In this document: positions 31,491-40,129 of the stretch, in pieces
Layout of the letters: every line of letters starts with the position of its first letter
How positions within the stretch are numbered: position 1 is the first letter of the stretch
From: Gilichinskyi gelida
GTDB lineage: Bacteria; Acidobacteriota; Thermoanaerobaculia; Gp7-AA8
NCBI GenBank assembly: GCA_038040385.1
Contig: JBBPII010000015.1
Coordinates: forward strand, 1-64,000
Length of the DNA stretch: 64,000 nt
Direction: 5' to 3'
Notes under the pieces: model-generated
Told to the model about the DNA's origin: nothing
What the model saw: only the letters and a program-made list of their open reading frames with translations
The model's database searches: none
Position numbers and translations under genes: made by a program

Positions 31491-32555
31491 TCACACGACA
31501 CGCTCGATCCCCATCGACTCCGCGTACATCTCGTGAAAGTGATGCACGCCGTTCTCGCGCACCGGCGAGTAGCGTCCCGACGTGTACGTCGACGACCGCA
31601 AGCCGCGCTGCACCGCCTCGCAGATCGCGATGTCCTCGAGCTGGATCTCGTCGCTGAAGGCGACGGTGTCCTTGACCGCCGGATCGTCGGGATCGCGGAA
31701 GTACCACTCGAAGAGCGTCAGGGTCCGCTCGTGGCCGACGGGGACGATGAGATTGGTGGAGAAATTGTCGGGGTAGACGTTGAGCATGAGGTTCGGGTAG
31801 ACCCAGAAGTACTCCGCCTCGTCGCCCGGCGAGGTCACGCGGATCTTGTCCGGGCGCTTGAGCGGCGCGTGTTGGATCGAGTAGTTGCGCCGCGTCTCGG
31901 TGCGGTAGGCGAGATAGTCGATCTCCCGGAAGAGCCCGGGGTGGACGATGGGGATGTGATAGCCCTCCAAGTAGTTGTCGACGTAGACCTTCCAGTTGCA
32001 GTCGAGGAGCCATTCCTTGCGTGCGGCGAGGCGGTAGCCGGCGTAGTTGCGGCGGTCGAGCTTCTCGCCGAGGTCGCCGAGGAACTCGCCGAGCGGGGGA
32101 GCATCGCGGTCGAGGTTGACGAAGACCAGCTCGTTCCACAGCTCGACGCGGAACTCCGGCAGGGCCATCGACCGTTGATCGAAGCACTCGATGCCGTGCA
32201 TCTCCGGCGTCTTGAGCAGGCGCCCGTCGAGCCCGTAGGTCCAGCCGTGATAGCCGCACTGCAGGACGGGGCGCTTCCCCTCCCCTTTCGCCACTGGGCC
32301 GGCGCGGTGGCGGCAGACGTTCGACAGCGCGCGCAGCTCGTCGTCGGCGCCGCGGACGATGAGCAGCGGCTCGCCGGCCACCGAGGTGGTGAAGAAGGCG
32401 CCGGCCCCACGCACCTGTTCGGCGCGGCCGGCGAGCTGCCAGGTGCGGGCGAAGAGACTGCGGTGCTCGCTCTGCAGCACCGCGGGATCGACGTAGTAGC
32501 GCGACGGGATCGTCGCGGCGCGCGCCAGGTTGGAGTCGAAGCGGTAGTCGTTCAT
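31491..32555 (-). CDS. Rieske non-heme iron oxygenase, large subunit
   Basis: This gene encodes 354 residues. The Rieske [2Fe-2S] ligands are in CRHRAGPVAK and, 17 residues further, CGYHGWTY. The mononuclear iron site is in NYLEGYHIPIVHPGL, with an Asp expected near the C-terminus. The pattern and length resemble choline/carnitine/betaine-type and aromatic-ring-hydroxylating oxygenases, which act with a separate reductase. No reductase gene is adjacent. The ATG overlaps the stop codon of the upstream permease gene (ATGA). Permease and oxygenase are thus made together, so the oxygenase substrate is probably an amine or amino-acid-like compound (inference). Confidence 0.85.
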   Translation of the reverse strand: MNDYRFDSNLARAATIPSRYYVDPAVLQSEHRSLFARTWQLAGRAEQVRGAGAFFTTSVAGEPLLIVRGADDELRALSNVCRHRAGPVAKGEGKRPVLQCGYHGWTYGLDGRLLKTPEMHGIECFDQRSMALPEFRVELWNELVFVNLDRDAPPLGEFLGDLGEKLDRRNYAGYRLAARKEWLLDCNWKVYVDNYLEGYHIPIVHPGLFREIDYLAYRTETRRNYSIQHAPLKRPDKIRVTSPGDEAEYFWVYPNLMLNVYPDNFSTNLIVPVGHERTLTLFEWYFRDPDDPAVKDTVAFSDEIQLEDIAICEAVQRGLRSSTYTSGRYSPVRENGVHHFHEMYAESMGIERVV

Positions 32556-33925
32556 CGCGGTTCGGTGGTGGTTCGTCGTTTCACCAGAAGGTACAGCGGA
32601 ACGGTCAGCGCGAGAACCATCAGGGCGTAAATCGAATTGCGGGTGTCGCTGACGATCGCGCCCACCAGGAACGCGAGCGAGGCGAGGAGGGCGATGGCGG
32701 TGGTGAAGGGATGGCCTTTGGCACGGTACGGCTCGTTCGCCGTTAGCCGTTGGCCGTTGGCCGAGGCTCCTTCTTCGGTCAACGGCCAACGGTCAACGGT
32801 CAACGACGCGCGCCGCAGCACGAATAGCGAGATAAACGACAACGCGTACATGGCCACGAAGAAGAACGCCAGCACCGCGATCACCTGCTCGAAGCGTCCG
32901 GAGACGACGAACACCGCCGCGAGGAGGCTGCTGAAAAGGAGCGCCACGTCGGGCGTCCCCCCTTTGTTCACTTCCGTCGCGCCGCGCCAGAAGAGGCCGT
33001 CGCGGCTCATGGCGAACAGCACGCGCGGCGCCATCAGCACGTTCGAGTTCAGCGCGCTGAGGAGGGCCAGGATGGTCAGCGATCGGAGCAATGTATCGCC
33101 GTACGGGCCGAAGAGATGGTGCGCGACCACGCCCGCGGCAAGGTTCTGCCCGGCGATGCTGCCCAGCGGCACCACGCGAAGAAACGCAACGTTGAGAAGG
33201 AGATAGATGACGATGACGCTCACCACGCCGCCGAACATCGACCTCGGGATGTTCTTTCGCGGCTCCTTCACCTCCTCCGAGAAGTAGATGATCGCCGTCC
33301 AGCCGTCGTAGGTGTAAATCACAGCCTGCAGGGCGACGATGTACGCCAGGAGCAGCGACGCGTCGTGCAGCGGCACGATGCTCGCCGCCGCCGGATTGCG
33401 CCCGCCGAGCCAGAAGCAGGCTGCGATCAGGAAGAGGAACGCCAGCGCCTTGAGGAAGCTGGTCACGTCCTGCATCCAGCCGCCCCACTTCACCCCCATC
33501 CACTGCACGAGCGTCAGCGCGGCGATGGTAGCCAGCGAGATGGCCTCCACGGCGCGCAACTGCGGGAAGAGGACGACGGCGTACTCGCCGATGACGATGG
33601 AAACCGCCGCGGTCGTCCCGCACGTCGACACCCAATCGCTCCATCCGACCACCAGCCCCGCGTAATCGCCGAGGGCGCGTCGGACGAAGACGTACTGCCC
33701 GCCCGAGCGCGGCACTCGCGTCCCCAGCTCCGCCAGCGCGTTCGCGCCGAGGAGGGCGTAGAGACCACCGATGATCCAGACGGAGATGAAGGGCCAGAAG
33801 GTGGGAAGCCGCGACGCGATCTCACCCGGCGTGCGGAGGATGCCGGCCCCGATGATGTTGCCGACGGTCACGGCCAGGCCGAAGGTCAGGCCGAGAACTG
33901 TCAGGAGGGCTCTGCGCTCAGACAA
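32552..33925 (-). CDS. APC-family amino acid/amine permease
   Basis: This gene encodes 457 residues with about 12 membrane helices. The family opening VGNIIGAGILRTPGEIA and the loop NALAELGTRVPRSGGQYVFVRRALG are clear, as is IYTYDGWTAIIYFSEEVKEPRKNIP. It is an inner-membrane proton- or exchange-driven transporter. The start appears to be TTG at 33925, with TAAACT 7 nt upstream (33933-33938). A 22-codon segment between the late helices (LTVDRWPLTEEGASANGQRL) is encoded by heptamer array H7 and looks like an in-frame insertion in a loop. It is coupled to the Rieske oxygenase gene downstream. Confidence 0.88.
   Translation of the reverse strand: MSERRALLTVLGLTFGLAVTVGNIIGAGILRTPGEIASRLPTFWPFISVWIIGGLYALLGANALAELGTRVPRSGGQYVFVRRALGDYAGLVVGWSDWVSTCGTTAAVSIVIGEYAVVLFPQLRAVEAISLATIAALTLVQWMGVKWGGWMQDVTSFLKALAFLFLIAACFWLGGRNPAAASIVPLHDASLLLAYIVALQAVIYTYDGWTAIIYFSEEVKEPRKNIPRSMFGGVVSVIVIYLLLNVAFLRVVPLGSIAGQNLAAGVVAHHLFGPYGDTLLRSLTILALLSALNSNVLMAPRVLFAMSRDGLFWRGATEVNKGGTPDVALLFSSLLAAVFVVSGRFEQVIAVLAFFFVAMYALSFISLFVLRRASLTVDRWPLTEEGASANGQRLTANEPYRAKGHPFTTAIALLASLAFLVGAIVSDTRNSIYALMVLALTVPLYLLVKRRTTTEPR
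32739..32804. repeat. inverted heptamer array H7 inside the permease gene
   Basis: The left arm (32739-32764) is built of 7-mers of the type CCGTTGG and CCGTTAG. The right arm (32775-32804) carries CCAACGG and TCAACGG. The loop is 10 nt. The element is 66 bp, exactly 22 codons, so the reading frame is kept through it. Confidence 0.75.
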
Positions 33926-33950
33926 TGCGGAGAGTTTACAGGCCTGGGTC

Positions 33951-34135
33951 TCGTGTAGGGGCGCGCGGCAGCGCGCCCGGTACCTCGACCGGGGGTGCCG
34001 GGCGCGCTGCCNNNNNNNNNNCGGTCGTCTTCTGCGTGCTGGTTCTGGTGGGGGGGGTGGGGGGGCGGGGCGGCGCCCCCGCCCGGGGGCCCGCCGGGGC
34101 CCCCGGCCCCCCCCCCCCCCCCCCCCGCCCCTACA
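33951..34135. repeat. palindromic repeat (family C) containing an assembly gap and artefact-like sequence
   Basis: 33951-34011 is a family C element (TGTAGGGGCGCGC, then an inverted GTGCCGGGCGCGCTGCC). Ten Ns follow at 34012-34021. The next bases (CGGTCGTCTTCTGC) resemble an Illumina adapter end and run into long G and C homopolymers (34047-34128) before CGCCCCTAC resumes the repeat. No gene is visible in 33926-34135. The true sequence here is probably just the second arm of the palindrome. Confidence 0.7.
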
Positions 34136-35035
34136 TCAATCTTCTTTGACGGAAATCGGCCCGTTGGTCGTCGACAGCGTCACCGCGCGAGTGCCGGAGC
34201 CGAGCTCGATGCGGCGGGGGCGGTCGTCGTCGCCGTTGTCGTTGAAGCGGCGCACTTCGCGGCAGCCCTCGGCGCGGCAGGTGACAGGGCCGTTGCCGTC
34301 GGACTCCACGACCACGCCGGAGCGGTAGCCGCGCGGGAGCTTGAGCGACATCGGGCCGTTCTGTGTCGCGGCGTCGAGGCTGCCGCCGGTCCAGCCGGAG
34401 CCGGAGAGCCGCACGGAGATCGGTCCGTTGTTGGCGTGCAGCTTCACGTTGCCCGAATTGCCGGAGAAGGCGATGGGGCCGTTCTGGGTGTCGATGTCGA
34501 GAGTGCCGGAGGACTCCTTGACCGAGATCGGGCCGTTCTTGGCGCGGGCGGTGACGTTGCCGTCGACCGAGTCGATGCCGATCGGACCGTTGTTCGCGCT
34601 CAGATCGAGCGTCGCGCCGCGGGGGGCGCTGACCAGGAAGTAAACGACGCTCTTGCTGTCCTCGTCGCTGCGCTCGGCGCTGACTTCGTTGCCGCTGAGG
34701 CGAGCCTGGATGTCGCGGACGTCGCCGAGCGCCGAGGCCTTGCAGACCTTGACGGCGAACGCGCTGGCGCCGCCGGTGACGCGGATGCCGCCGTTGCGGT
34801 CGCTGCGCACCTTGAGGCTGCGCAGCCCGGCGACGCCCGGCAGATCCTCGGACACCATCGGCACGACGCGGCCGTCGTAGGTGACGCGGATCTGGCTGCA
34901 GTCGGTGATGTCGCCGTCGTCGTCGTCCATGCTGATGGACAGACCGCGATGGCTTCCCCAGTGGTCGTGACCGTCCCCGGCGAACGCCGGCAGCGCCAAC
35001 GCCAGAGCGGCCATGAAGATCAGGTTTCGTCGCAT
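34136..35035 (-). CDS. DUF4097-like secreted beta-helix protein with NGPI repeats
   Basis: This gene encodes 299 residues with a signal peptide (LIFMAALALALPAFA). A short acidic stretch is followed by a beta-solenoid in which NGPI or NGPM/NGPV recurs about every 20 residues: ANNGPIGI, AKNGPISV, TQNGPIAF, ANNGPISV, TQNGPMSL, GNGPVTC, TTNGPISV. This is the DUF4097 type of putative adhesin. GGAGG lies 6 nt before the ATG. It is divergent from the cytochrome gene. Confidence 0.8.
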   Translation of the reverse strand: MRRNLIFMAALALALPAFAGDGHDHWGSHRGLSISMDDDDGDITDCSQIRVTYDGRVVPMVSEDLPGVAGLRSLKVRSDRNGGIRVTGGASAFAVKVCKASALGDVRDIQARLSGNEVSAERSDEDSKSVVYFLVSAPRGATLDLSANNGPIGIDSVDGNVTARAKNGPISVKESSGTLDIDTQNGPIAFSGNSGNVKLHANNGPISVRLSGSGWTGGSLDAATQNGPMSLKLPRGYRSGVVVESDGNGPVTCRAEGCREVRRFNDNGDDDRPRRIELGSGTRAVTLSTTNGPISVKED

Positions 35036-35094
35036 GTTTCCTCCGTTCTCGACTCGCTTAGACGCCGACCCAGGGGGGAAGTTAGTATCGAGTC

Positions 35095-35526
35095 ATGAAA
35101 GCCGCCATTCTCGTCCTCCTCCTCGCCGCCACCACGCCGACCGTCCAGGAGACCAACGAGCGCCTCGCGCAGCAGGTGCTCAAGTCCATCGCCGGCCACG
35201 AGAACGAGCCGGCGGAGCAGGTGTTCATGGACATCCGCATCGAGTCGCTGAAGAAAGTCCCCGCCGCGCAGTTCGTCAGCATCATGAAGGGCGGCTACGC
35301 CAAAGGCCTCGGCGTCGCCTGCACGCACTGCCACGTGGAAAGCGATTTCTCCAGCGACGAGAAGCGTCCCAAGCGCGCCGCGCGCGAGATGGCGGCCATG
35401 CATCGGACGATCAACCAGCAGCTCGCCGGCATGAAGGAGCTGGAGAGTCCGAAGGACGAGAGGTCGATCAGCTGCTCGACCTGCCACCGCGGCTCGATCG
35501 ATCCCGTCGGTTCGGAACAGCAGTAA
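35095..35526 (+). CDS. small diheme c-type cytochrome, reaction-centre-cytochrome-like
   Basis: This gene encodes 143 residues with a short signal sequence. It has two heme-binding CxxCH motifs, CTHCH near residue 80 and CSTCH near 130. The sequence around the first (IMKGGYAKGLGVACTHCHVE) and KRAAREMAAMHRTINQQL between the two resemble the photosynthetic reaction-centre cytochrome c domain, which is also common in non-phototrophs. A periplasmic electron-transfer role is likely. TAGTAT at 35083-35088 is 6 nt before the ATG. The TPR gene follows 10 nt after the stop. Confidence 0.8.
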   Translation: MKAAILVLLLAATTPTVQETNERLAQQVLKSIAGHENEPAEQVFMDIRIESLKKVPAAQFVSIMKGGYAKGLGVACTHCHVESDFSSDEKRPKRAAREMAAMHRTINQQLAGMKELESPKDERSISCSTCHRGSIDPVGSEQQ

Positions 35527-35536
35527 GGTTGCACTC

Positions 35537-36328
35537 ATGCTCGCCCTCATCCTTTCCCTCTTCCTCGCCACCGCCTCCGGAACCTGGTTCGATCATTACG
35601 AGCGCGGCGTCCGCCTCATCGAGAAGGGCCGGGGCGCCGAGGCACGCTCAGAGCTGCAGGCCGCGATCGCCGCCCGCCCGAAGGAAGGGCTGCAGGTCAC
35701 CACCCGACCGCAGCAGTACACCGACTACCTTCCCCACCTCTACCTCGCCATCGCCCACCAGATGAGCGGGGACGTCGAGGCAGCGCGGAAGGAGCTGACG
35801 CTCGCCGAGGACAGCGGCGTGGCCAGGCGAAGCGAGGTTGGACGGCCGCTGCTCGTGGCCTACGAGCTCCTGCTGCGCGGCGGACCCTCCTATGCGGTTT
35901 ACAAGGAGACGCCGCCCGTGCTCAGCGAGGAAGACTTCAACACGCTGCGCAACGACGTGATCACGCACTGCAATCTGCCGCAGGACACGAAGCTGGCCAA
36001 CCTGCCGTGGTACGCGCGCTACGAGCTGGCGCTGGAGTTGGAGCGCAAGGGCGACTACCCGCGCGCCCTGCGCCAGCTCATCGACGCCGTCGCCGTCCGC
36101 CCCAACCCGCAGCGCCGCGCACGCACGTACGGGATGTGGCTCGTCGACTACTACCCCTACTTCCACATCGCGCGCGAGCACATACGGCTGGAGAACTGGG
36201 AGTGCGCGCGCAACGCGATGGAGATCTCGCAACGGCTGAACGAGATCCCCACCGACGCGCCGGAGATCAATGAGCTGATGGCGATGCAGCAGCAGGCGGC
36301 GAGAAAATTAAACGCGGATCGTCAGTGA
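35537..36328 (+). CDS. secreted TPR-type protein
   Basis: This gene encodes 263 residues with a signal peptide (MLALILSLFLATASG). Helical repeats of TPR type are seen at about residues 20-45 (YERGVRLIEKGRGAEARSELQAAI), 65-90 (YLAIAHQMSGDVEAARKELTLAE) and 165-195 (YELALELERKGDYPRALRQLIDAV). It has two cysteines in the mature part. It follows the cytochrome gene by 10 nt and is probably co-transcribed; an assembly-factor or scaffold role is a guess. Confidence 0.7.
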   Translation: MLALILSLFLATASGTWFDHYERGVRLIEKGRGAEARSELQAAIAARPKEGLQVTTRPQQYTDYLPHLYLAIAHQMSGDVEAARKELTLAEDSGVARRSEVGRPLLVAYELLLRGGPSYAVYKETPPVLSEEDFNTLRNDVITHCNLPQDTKLANLPWYARYELALELERKGDYPRALRQLIDAVAVRPNPQRRARTYGMWLVDYYPYFHIAREHIRLENWECARNAMEISQRLNEIPTDAPEINELMAMQQQAARKLNADRQ

Positions 36329-36340
36329 GCCGAAGGTAAG

Positions 36341-36433
36341 GGTTGCGAGGTCTCGCGGTTGCGAGGTCTCGCAGCGGCAAAGCCTCGGGCGCGAGCGCCC
36401 CGAGACCGCGAGACCGCGAAACCCCGCAACCTC
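36341..36433. repeat. inverted octamer array H3
   Basis: The left arm (36341-36372) alternates GGTTGCGA and GGTCTCGC. The right arm (36400-36433) carries CGAGACCG, CGAAACCC and CGCAACCT. The loop is 27 nt. It sits between the convergent TPR and OmpA genes, where a bidirectional terminator would be expected. Confidence 0.8.
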
Positions 36434-36443
36434 GCTGCGGGCC

Positions 36444-38411
36444 CTACTCCGTAATCACCAACTCCACCCTCCGGTTCTGCTGCCGCCCGGCCGCGGTCTT
36501 GTTCGTAGCGATGGGCTGATCCTCGCCGCGACCGGCGGCGGTGACGCGGTCGGCCGGGACGCCGGCGCTGACCAGGAAGTCGCGGACAGCCTGGGCACGC
36601 TTCTCCGACAACTGCTGATTCGTCGCCGTGCTGCCGGTGCTGTCGGTGTGGCCTTCGACCACGACCTTGATGTCGGGGTTGGATTTGAGCTGCTCGGCGA
36701 TGCGGTTGAGCGTGGCCTGCGCGCCCTTCTTCAGCGCGCTCTTGCCAACGTCGAAGAAGACGCCGGACGACAGCGTGACCACGAACCCGCGCGCTTCGCG
36801 CTTGGTGGCGGCGATGCGCGCCAGCTCGTTCTCCATCCGAAGCCGGCGCGCCTCCGCCTCATGTTGCGCGGCGGCGGTCGCGGCTTCCTGACGCGTCTTC
36901 TCCAGCTCGGCCCTAGCGGCGGCTTCGCGCTCCGCGGCTTCCTTCCGCTGCTGCTCGAGCTGCGCGGCCGCGGCGGCATCGCGCTCGGCGGCCTCCTTGC
37001 GCGCCTTCTCCAGCTCCACGGTCGCGGCCTCCGCCGCGGCCGTGGCCTGCTGCGCGGCGGCGGTGGCCTGCGTCGCCTGCTGCTGCGCTTCGAGGGCCAG
37101 GCGCCGCGCCTCCTCGGCTTGCTGCGCCAACGCGGCGGCGCGAGCCTCGCGGTCCTGCCGCATGGTCGTCGCGGCCGCGATCGCCGCCTGCTGCTGCCGC
37201 TCGGTCTCGCTGCGCCGCGCGGAGCTCTCCTCGCGATCGCGGCGGAACTGCTCGAACTGCTGCTGGCGGCTGAGGAGATCCGCCTGCCGCTCTGAGAGGA
37301 CCTGCGGCGACATGGTGTTCGCCTGCCGCGCGGCCTCCAGGTCGTTGCGCAGGCGGTTGATCTCCGCCTCAATTCCGGACTGCCCGAGGCTCTCGCTCTC
37401 CTGCGCGGCGCGGAGGGCGATCTGCGCGTCCTCGAGCGCGCGGCGCGCGGTGTCGATGTCCGCGGCGGTCGATGACGCCGAGGAGATCGCCGACTCGTAG
37501 GCGCGGAAGGCCTCGTCGGCGCGGCGCTCCGCCTCGACGCGCGCGGCGCGGTCGGAGATGCGGCGCTCGTCGGCGGCGCGGCGGGTCTCGTCGATCTGCT
37601 GCCGCAGCCGCTGCACCTCCGCGGCCTGCGCCTCGCGGTTGGCCTGCTCGGCGGCGAGCTGCCGCTGCAGCTCCGCGGTGCGGCGCTCGGCCTCCTGGCG
37701 CTGCGCGCGCTCGGCGGCGGCGCTCCGCTCGCTCGCCGTCTGGGCGAAGCGGGTGCGCTGGAGCTGGATGTCGGGAAGCGCGCGGTTCGACTCGGCGAGC
37801 CGCGCCGAGTAGTAGGCGCGCCGCCCCATCATCTCCGCGCGGAAGGCGAGGTGCTCGGCGGCCTCGTTGTTGGTGTTGGCCTTCGCAATCCGGCGTGCGC
37901 TGGAGAGGTAGGCGTCGGCCGTCTTGAGATCGTTGTCGGCGACGAGCTGCTCGGCGCCGGCGGCGCGGGCCTGATCGATGGCCGCCTGCGCCGTGGCCAG
38001 GCGATCCTTGGTCGTCGCGCCGCGGTTGATCTCCATCGACGGCGACTCGTCGCGCAGCATGACGTTGGACGTCCCGCCGAAGCGGCGGATGTCGTCCTGC
38101 AGCGTGCGGATGGCCGCGTTGGTGCTCAGCCAGCGCGCCTTGGCCGTCGCCGCGCGGGCGGCGCCGATGGCCTCGATGGCCCGCATCTGGGCCTGATTCT
38201 TCTGCTTGCCGTTCCAGTTTTCCTGCGCGAAGCGGACGCGATAGGCCGCGTCGTCATACAGCGTTTTCGCGTAATTGGGAGCGCCGGCCGCTTCGGCGGC
38301 GGCGAGTGCAGCCTTCGCCTGATCGAGATCGGCCGTGTTGTTCTGCGCCAACGCGGCGAGGGAAACCAAGAGGATCAATGAGGCGAGGGCATTCGCTTTC
38401 GATAACCGCAT
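36444..38411 (-). CDS. OmpA-family protein with DUF4398-like and long coiled-coil regions
   Basis: This gene encodes 655 residues with a signal peptide (ALASLILLVSLAALA). Residues about 25-140 are DUF4398-like (LDQAKAALAAAEAAGAPNYAKTLYDDA). A long Ala/Glu/Arg/Gln-rich coiled coil follows (about 210-530). The C-terminal OmpA domain binds peptidoglycan: VFFDVGKSALKKGAQATL, VVVEGHTDSTGS, LSEKRAQAVRDFLVSAGV, GRGEDQPIATN and NRRVELVI. It probably links the cell wall with the outer membrane or periplasmic partners. The ATG at 38411 has AAGGAG 6 nt upstream. Confidence 0.9.
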   Translation of the reverse strand: MRLSKANALASLILLVSLAALAQNNTADLDQAKAALAAAEAAGAPNYAKTLYDDAAYRVRFAQENWNGKQKNQAQMRAIEAIGAARAATAKARWLSTNAAIRTLQDDIRRFGGTSNVMLRDESPSMEINRGATTKDRLATAQAAIDQARAAGAEQLVADNDLKTADAYLSSARRIAKANTNNEAAEHLAFRAEMMGRRAYYSARLAESNRALPDIQLQRTRFAQTASERSAAAERAQRQEAERRTAELQRQLAAEQANREAQAAEVQRLRQQIDETRRAADERRISDRAARVEAERRADEAFRAYESAISSASSTAADIDTARRALEDAQIALRAAQESESLGQSGIEAEINRLRNDLEAARQANTMSPQVLSERQADLLSRQQQFEQFRRDREESSARRSETERQQQAAIAAATTMRQDREARAAALAQQAEEARRLALEAQQQATQATAAAQQATAAAEAATVELEKARKEAAERDAAAAAQLEQQRKEAAEREAAARAELEKTRQEAATAAAQHEAEARRLRMENELARIAATKREARGFVVTLSSGVFFDVGKSALKKGAQATLNRIAEQLKSNPDIKVVVEGHTDSTGSTATNQQLSEKRAQAVRDFLVSAGVPADRVTAAGRGEDQPIATNKTAAGRQQNRRVELVITE

Positions 38412-38458
38412 GAGGATCTCCTTGCAGAAGTCCCTCTTGCAAAGGCGGTGCGCAAAAA

Positions 38459-39997
38459 CTATTCGGGGTGCGAGGTGTACGCCCCGCCTGTCCCGTGCCT
38501 GGCGACCTCGCGCAGGGTGTGCTCGGCCAGCACGCTGTGCTTCCGGCCGTAGAGGAAATAAATCACAAAGCCGAGGAGCAGCCAGACGAACAGCCGCCAC
38601 CAGTTCTCCGCCGGAAGGGAGAACATCAGCATCAGACAGCTCAGCACGCCCATGACCGGAACGAACGGCACCCAGGGGCAGCGGAACGGCCGCTCGGCGT
38701 TGGGGTACTTCTTGCGCATGATGAGCACGGCGGTGCAGACGATCACGAACGCCAGCAGCGTCCCGATGTTGGTGAGGTGAAGCAGCGCGTCGATGGGGAG
38801 GAATCCCGAGAGGGTCATGACGAAGAGGCCGGTCAGGATGGTCGACTTCCACGGCGTGCGGAACTTCGGATGGATGTCGGCGAAGAACTTGCGCGGGACC
38901 AGGCCGTCGCGGGCCATGGCCAGGAACACACGCGGGCCGGAGAGCATCATCACCAGCATGACCGAGGTGATGCCGGCCACGCCGGCGACGGCGATCATCC
39001 CCTCCGCCCAGCCGACGCCCTTCTGCTTGAACGCCAGGCTGACCGGCGCGTTGATGTCGAGCTCGTTGTACTTCACCATCCCGGTGAGGACGGCGACGAC
39101 GGCGATGTAGAGGACGGTGCAGACGACCAGCGAGGTGATGATGCCGATCGGCACGTCGCGCTGCGGGTTCTTCGCCTCCTCGGTGTGGGTGGAGACGGAA
39201 TCGAATCCGATGTAGGCGAAGAAGATGATCGAGGCCCCGGCGAGCATCCCCAGCGGCGCGCCGCCGGCATCGGACTGCCCGGCCACGCTCTTGCCGAAGA
39301 AGTTGATGCCCGTCCAGCCGTAGGGGGCGAAGGGGTGCCAGTTCGCCGGGTCGATGTAGAAGACGCCGACGCCGATGACGAAGAGCACAGCCGCCACTTT
39401 GATCATGACCATCGCGGCGTTGAACGACGCGCTCTCCTGGATGCCTTTGACCAGGATCATGGTCACTATAGTAACGATTACTATAGCTGGAAGATTGACG
39501 ATGGAGCCGGTGGAGACGAAGTGTCCGGCCGCCGCGTCGTACGCCCACGGCGACGAGCGCAGCGTGGCCGGCAGCACGATCCCCATCTTCGCCAGCACGT
39601 TCTGGAAGTAGCCCGACCAGCCGGTGGCCACCGTGGCGCTGCCGACGGCGTACTCCAGCACCAGGTCCCAGCCAATGATCCAGGCGAAGAGCTCGCCGAG
39701 CGTGGCGTAGGCGTAGGTGTACGCCGAGCCGGCCACCGGCACCATCGACGCGAACTCCGCATAGCAGAGCGCGGCGAAGACGCAGGTGATGCCGGCGACG
39801 GTGTACGACACCATGAGCGCCGGCCCGCCGACGTTGTGCGCCGCCGCGCCGGTGGCGACGAAGATCCCGGCGCCGATGATCGCGCCGATGCCGAGGGCCG
39901 TCAGTTGCACGGGGCCGAGCACGCGCCGCAGCCGATGCTCGCCCTTCAACTCATCGAGGAGGAGCTCGAGGGGCTTACGCGCAAACAGTTTGCTCAT
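38459..39997 (-). CDS. cationic amino acid transporter (CAT-type APC permease)
   Basis: This gene encodes 512 residues with about 12-14 membrane helices. Signature segments: LGIGAIIGAGIFVATGAAAHNVGGPAL, CYAEFASMVPVAGSAYTYAYATLGE, FFAYIGFDSVSTHTEEAKNPQRDVPIGI and MARDGLVPRKFFADIHPKFRTPW. These match bacterial YfnA/CAT-type transporters. TACACT lies 9 nt before the ATG (40007-40012). The OmpA gene lies about 48 nt downstream on the same strand but has its own ribosome binding site. Confidence 0.9.
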   Translation of the reverse strand: MSKLFARKPLELLLDELKGEHRLRRVLGPVQLTALGIGAIIGAGIFVATGAAAHNVGGPALMVSYTVAGITCVFAALCYAEFASMVPVAGSAYTYAYATLGELFAWIIGWDLVLEYAVGSATVATGWSGYFQNVLAKMGIVLPATLRSSPWAYDAAAGHFVSTGSIVNLPAIVIVTIVTMILVKGIQESASFNAAMVMIKVAAVLFVIGVGVFYIDPANWHPFAPYGWTGINFFGKSVAGQSDAGGAPLGMLAGASIIFFAYIGFDSVSTHTEEAKNPQRDVPIGIITSLVVCTVLYIAVVAVLTGMVKYNELDINAPVSLAFKQKGVGWAEGMIAVAGVAGITSVMLVMMLSGPRVFLAMARDGLVPRKFFADIHPKFRTPWKSTILTGLFVMTLSGFLPIDALLHLTNIGTLLAFVIVCTAVLIMRKKYPNAERPFRCPWVPFVPVMGVLSCLMLMFSLPAENWWRLFVWLLLGFVIYFLYGRKHSVLAEHTLREVARHGTGGAYTSHPE

Positions 39998-40015
39998 GAG
40001 CCCGGCAGTGTAAAC

Positions 40016-40129
40016 GAGGTTGCGAGGTTTCGGGGTCGCGCGGTCTCGCAGCGCGAAACGCTAATGCGCGGGCTCGTCCAATTGGGCTCTGCCGCTGCGA
40101 GACCCCGAGACCGCGAGACCCCGCAACCT
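40016..40129. repeat. inverted octamer array H4
   Basis: The left arm (40016-40053) has units such as GAGGTTGC, GAGGTTTC and GCGGTCTC. The right arm (40093-40129) has CGAGACCC, CGAGACCG and CGCAACC. The loop is about 39 nt. The right arm touches the stop codon of livF, and the left arm overlaps the region just upstream of the CAT transporter's -10-like element. Confidence 0.8.

Noticed and set aside
35098..35765. Plus-strand frames overlapping the cytochrome and TPR genes
   Set aside because: They are basic, low-complexity shadows. The chosen frames have signal peptides and heme or TPR motifs.
36444..39548. Single 1034-codon OmpA-type protein
   Set aside because: The upstream part of this frame runs antisense-like through the CAT transporter gene. 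The true start at 38411 has AAGGAG and a signal peptide.
36341..40129. Repetitive GGTCTCG/GGTTGCG arrays as a CRISPR
   Set aside because: Units are 7-8 bp, directly adjacent and inverted in the second arm; there are no unique spacers and no cas genes.
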